From an uncultured Spirochaetaceae bacterium (GTDB lineage Bacteria; Spirochaetota; Spirochaetia; Treponematales; Treponemataceae), in assembly GCA_902797925.1 (NCBI GenBank), contig CADBUT010000020.1:1-12675 (forward strand): 12,675 bases of DNA. The letters are read 5' to 3'. Below, one piece after another: positions 11,416-12,675 of the stretch; position 1 is the first letter of the stretch, and each line of letters opens with the position of its first letter. The notes beneath the pieces are model-generated. The model did no database searches. It had not been told where the DNA came from and was given only the letters and a program-made list of their open reading frames with translations. The position numbers and the translations under genes were made by a program.

Positions 11416-12675
11416 TTGCACCGGCCGGAAACATCGAGAAGCTGCGCTATGCTTATGCTTATGGCGCAGACACGGCATATATCGGCTTGAAAAAGTTTTC
11501 GCTGCGCATAAAGGCAGACAACTTTTACGGCGAAGAATACAACGAAATTAAGAAGCTTAAGGCGCAATATCCTGAAAAGCGGCTCTTTTGCGCGCTCAAT
11601 ATTTCTTTTCATAATAAAGATATAGACAACTTTTTATCAGAGCTTGACTTTTTCAAGCAATACCCGATTGACGCTTTTATCATTCAGGATATCGGCATGG
11701 TCAATATCTTGAAGAAGCATTTTCCGGATACGCACCTTCATTTGAGCACGCAGGCAAACTGCATAAACCGAGAAGCGGTCAAAATGTACCATGACTTGGG
11801 CTTTAAGCGCGTAGTGCTAGGCCGCGAAGCTTCGCTTAAGGAAATCCGCGAAATAAAAGACGCTGTGCCAGAAATGGAGCTTGAAGTTTTTGCGCATGGC
11901 GCGATGTGCGTGGCTTATTCGGGCAGATGCCTTTTGAGCGCGTACATGACCGGGCGCGGCGCAAATTCGGGCTTCTGCTCTCACGCTTGCCGCTGGGACT
12001 ACAAAGTGCTTGAAGAGCGCGAACGCCCGGGCGAGTATTTTCCGATTTTTGAAGGCGAAGACTTTACGGCAGTGCTTTCATCAAAAGATTTGTGCATGAT
12101 TGACCACCTTGACGACATGAAGGCCGCCGGAGTTGACGCGCTGAAAATTGAAGGCAGAATGAAAAGCCTTTATTACGTGGCGATGGTAACACGCGCATAC
12201 AGAAAGCAGATTGACGCGCTTGAAGGCAAAATCTCTGCTGAAGAAGCCGCGCCTTATGTCGCCGAACTTTACAAGGCGGCGCACCGCGAATTTGCGACAG
12301 GCTTTTATTACAGCAGAACAGACGCAGACAAAACCACGAGCGGCGCTTCTGACAGCGAATATGAGCTTATGGGCACAATCGGCGCACAGGCAGACAAAAG
12401 CGCGGTTCTTGCGCTTGCAGACAAAAACCGCGCCGCCGAAGAAAAAGCTTTTGAAGAAATGCACCCGCAGAAAAAGGCGGCTGTGCTTGAAGCGCGTAAA
12501 CAGCAGGACGACGAGCATGTTTTTGCAGAAGACAAGCCGGGCTGGCAGTTTTTCACCTATAACTCGATGAACAAGCTTGATGCCGGCACGCCGCTTGAAT
12601 TTGTCGGGCCAGACGTTACAGCCTTGCCAGATGCTGAATATCAGTTTGTTGACCCGAAAACCGGCATGATACGCA
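11406..12675 (+). CDS. trhP: U32-family tRNA hydroxylation protein TrhP/YegQ (3' end beyond window)
   Basis: The frame is open for 423 codons to the window edge. The protein begins MELVAPAGN and closely follows TrhP (YegQ), which makes 5-hydroxyuridine at position 34 of certain tRNAs: LRYAYAYGADTAYIGLKKFSLR, HLSTQAN, and the U32 signature EVFAHGAMCVAYSGRCLLS (160-178). Four cysteines (168, 175, 191, 195) match the residues thought to hold an iron-sulphur cluster. The C-terminal part is unusual: between the beta-barrel strand near 316-326 and WQFFTYNSMNKLDAGTPLEFVGPD (from 380) lies an Ala/Lys/Glu-rich stretch of about 50 residues not expected in E. coli YegQ (about 453 residues). It is co-transcribed with the esterase-like gene. 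The family is secure; TrhP rather than the related RlhA is chosen on N-terminal similarity. Confidence 0.9.
   Translation, partial: MELVAPAGNIEKLRYAYAYGADTAYIGLKKFSLRIKADNFYGEEYNEIKKLKAQYPEKRLFCALNISFHNKDIDNFLSELDFFKQYPIDAFIIQDIGMVNILKKHFPDTHLHLSTQANCINREAVKMYHDLGFKRVVLGREASLKEIREIKDAVPEMELEVFAHGAMCVAYSGRCLLSAYMTGRGANSGFCSHACRWDYKVLEERERPGEYFPIFEGEDFTAVLSSKDLCMIDHLDDMKAAGVDALKIEGRMKSLYYVAMVTRAYRKQIDALEGKISAEEAAPYVAELYKAAHREFATGFYYSRTDADKTTSGASDSEYELMGTIGAQADKSAVLALADKNRAAEEKAFEEMHPQKKAAVLEARKQQDDEHVFAEDKPGWQFFTYNSMNKLDAGTPLEFVGPDVTALPDAEYQFVDPKTGMIR

Noticed and set aside
12081..12518. 145-codon minus-strand frame opposite trhP
   Set aside because: Its composition (many Phe, Arg, Cys, Val) is typical of the antisense of an Ala/Glu/Lys-rich gene; trhP on the plus strand has full family motifs.
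1..12675. CRISPR array, tRNA or rRNA genes
   Set aside because: No regularly spaced repeats and no cloverleaf or rRNA-like sequence were seen on reading both strands.

Overview
The window looks like chromosomal DNA of a spirochete, most probably a Treponema. This is an inference. It rests on moderate-to-low GC, a CheX-type chemotaxis phosphatase, c-di-GMP signalling proteins (PilZ, HD-GYP), lipoproteins with relaxed lipoboxes, and TTG/GTG start codons. No rRNA, tRNA, CRISPR array, insertion sequence or phage gene was recognised. The window is densely coding: ten complete genes plus one gene running off the right edge, and no gene-free stretch longer than about 150 bases.

Left part (1-3362). 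A minus-strand group holds a PilZ protein, an RlmM-like rRNA ribose methyltransferase whose start overlaps the PilZ stop, and cheX behind its own -10 element. Divergent from PilZ is a membrane-anchored HD-GYP c-di-GMP phosphodiesterase. A c-di-GMP receptor, a c-di-GMP hydrolase and a CheY-P phosphatase-like protein together point to motility or behaviour control.

Centre (3509-8531). This is the most interesting part: a compact extracytosolic flavin-reductase locus. It encodes a membrane-anchored NusG-domain-II protein, a Gx (ECF S-component-like) protein whose C-terminal half looks like an EcfT transmembrane component, a lipoprotein FAD:protein FMN transferase (ApbE), and an 843-residue lipoprotein reductase with two FMN-binding domains, both with an SGAT flavinylation motif, followed by a FAD-binding fumarate-reductase-like domain. 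The inferred scheme is that the Gx-EcfT protein with the NusG-II protein handles flavin or electron supply across the inner membrane, ApbE attaches FMN covalently to the reductase, and the reductase uses an unsaturated organic acid as electron acceptor outside the cytoplasm. The residues that bind the fumarate C1 carboxylate in flavocytochrome c appear to be replaced, so the acceptor is probably not fumarate. A strong bidirectional terminator follows the reductase.

Right part (8610-12675). A minus-strand pair encodes a THUMP-type RNA guanine methyltransferase and a TetR regulator. Divergently, on the plus strand, lie an HSL-type alpha/beta hydrolase with a degraded catalytic triad and, overlapping it, a U32-family tRNA hydroxylation protein (TrhP/YegQ) cut by the window end. 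The divergent promoters between these two units both place transcription starts almost exactly on the start codons, which suggests leaderless mRNAs.
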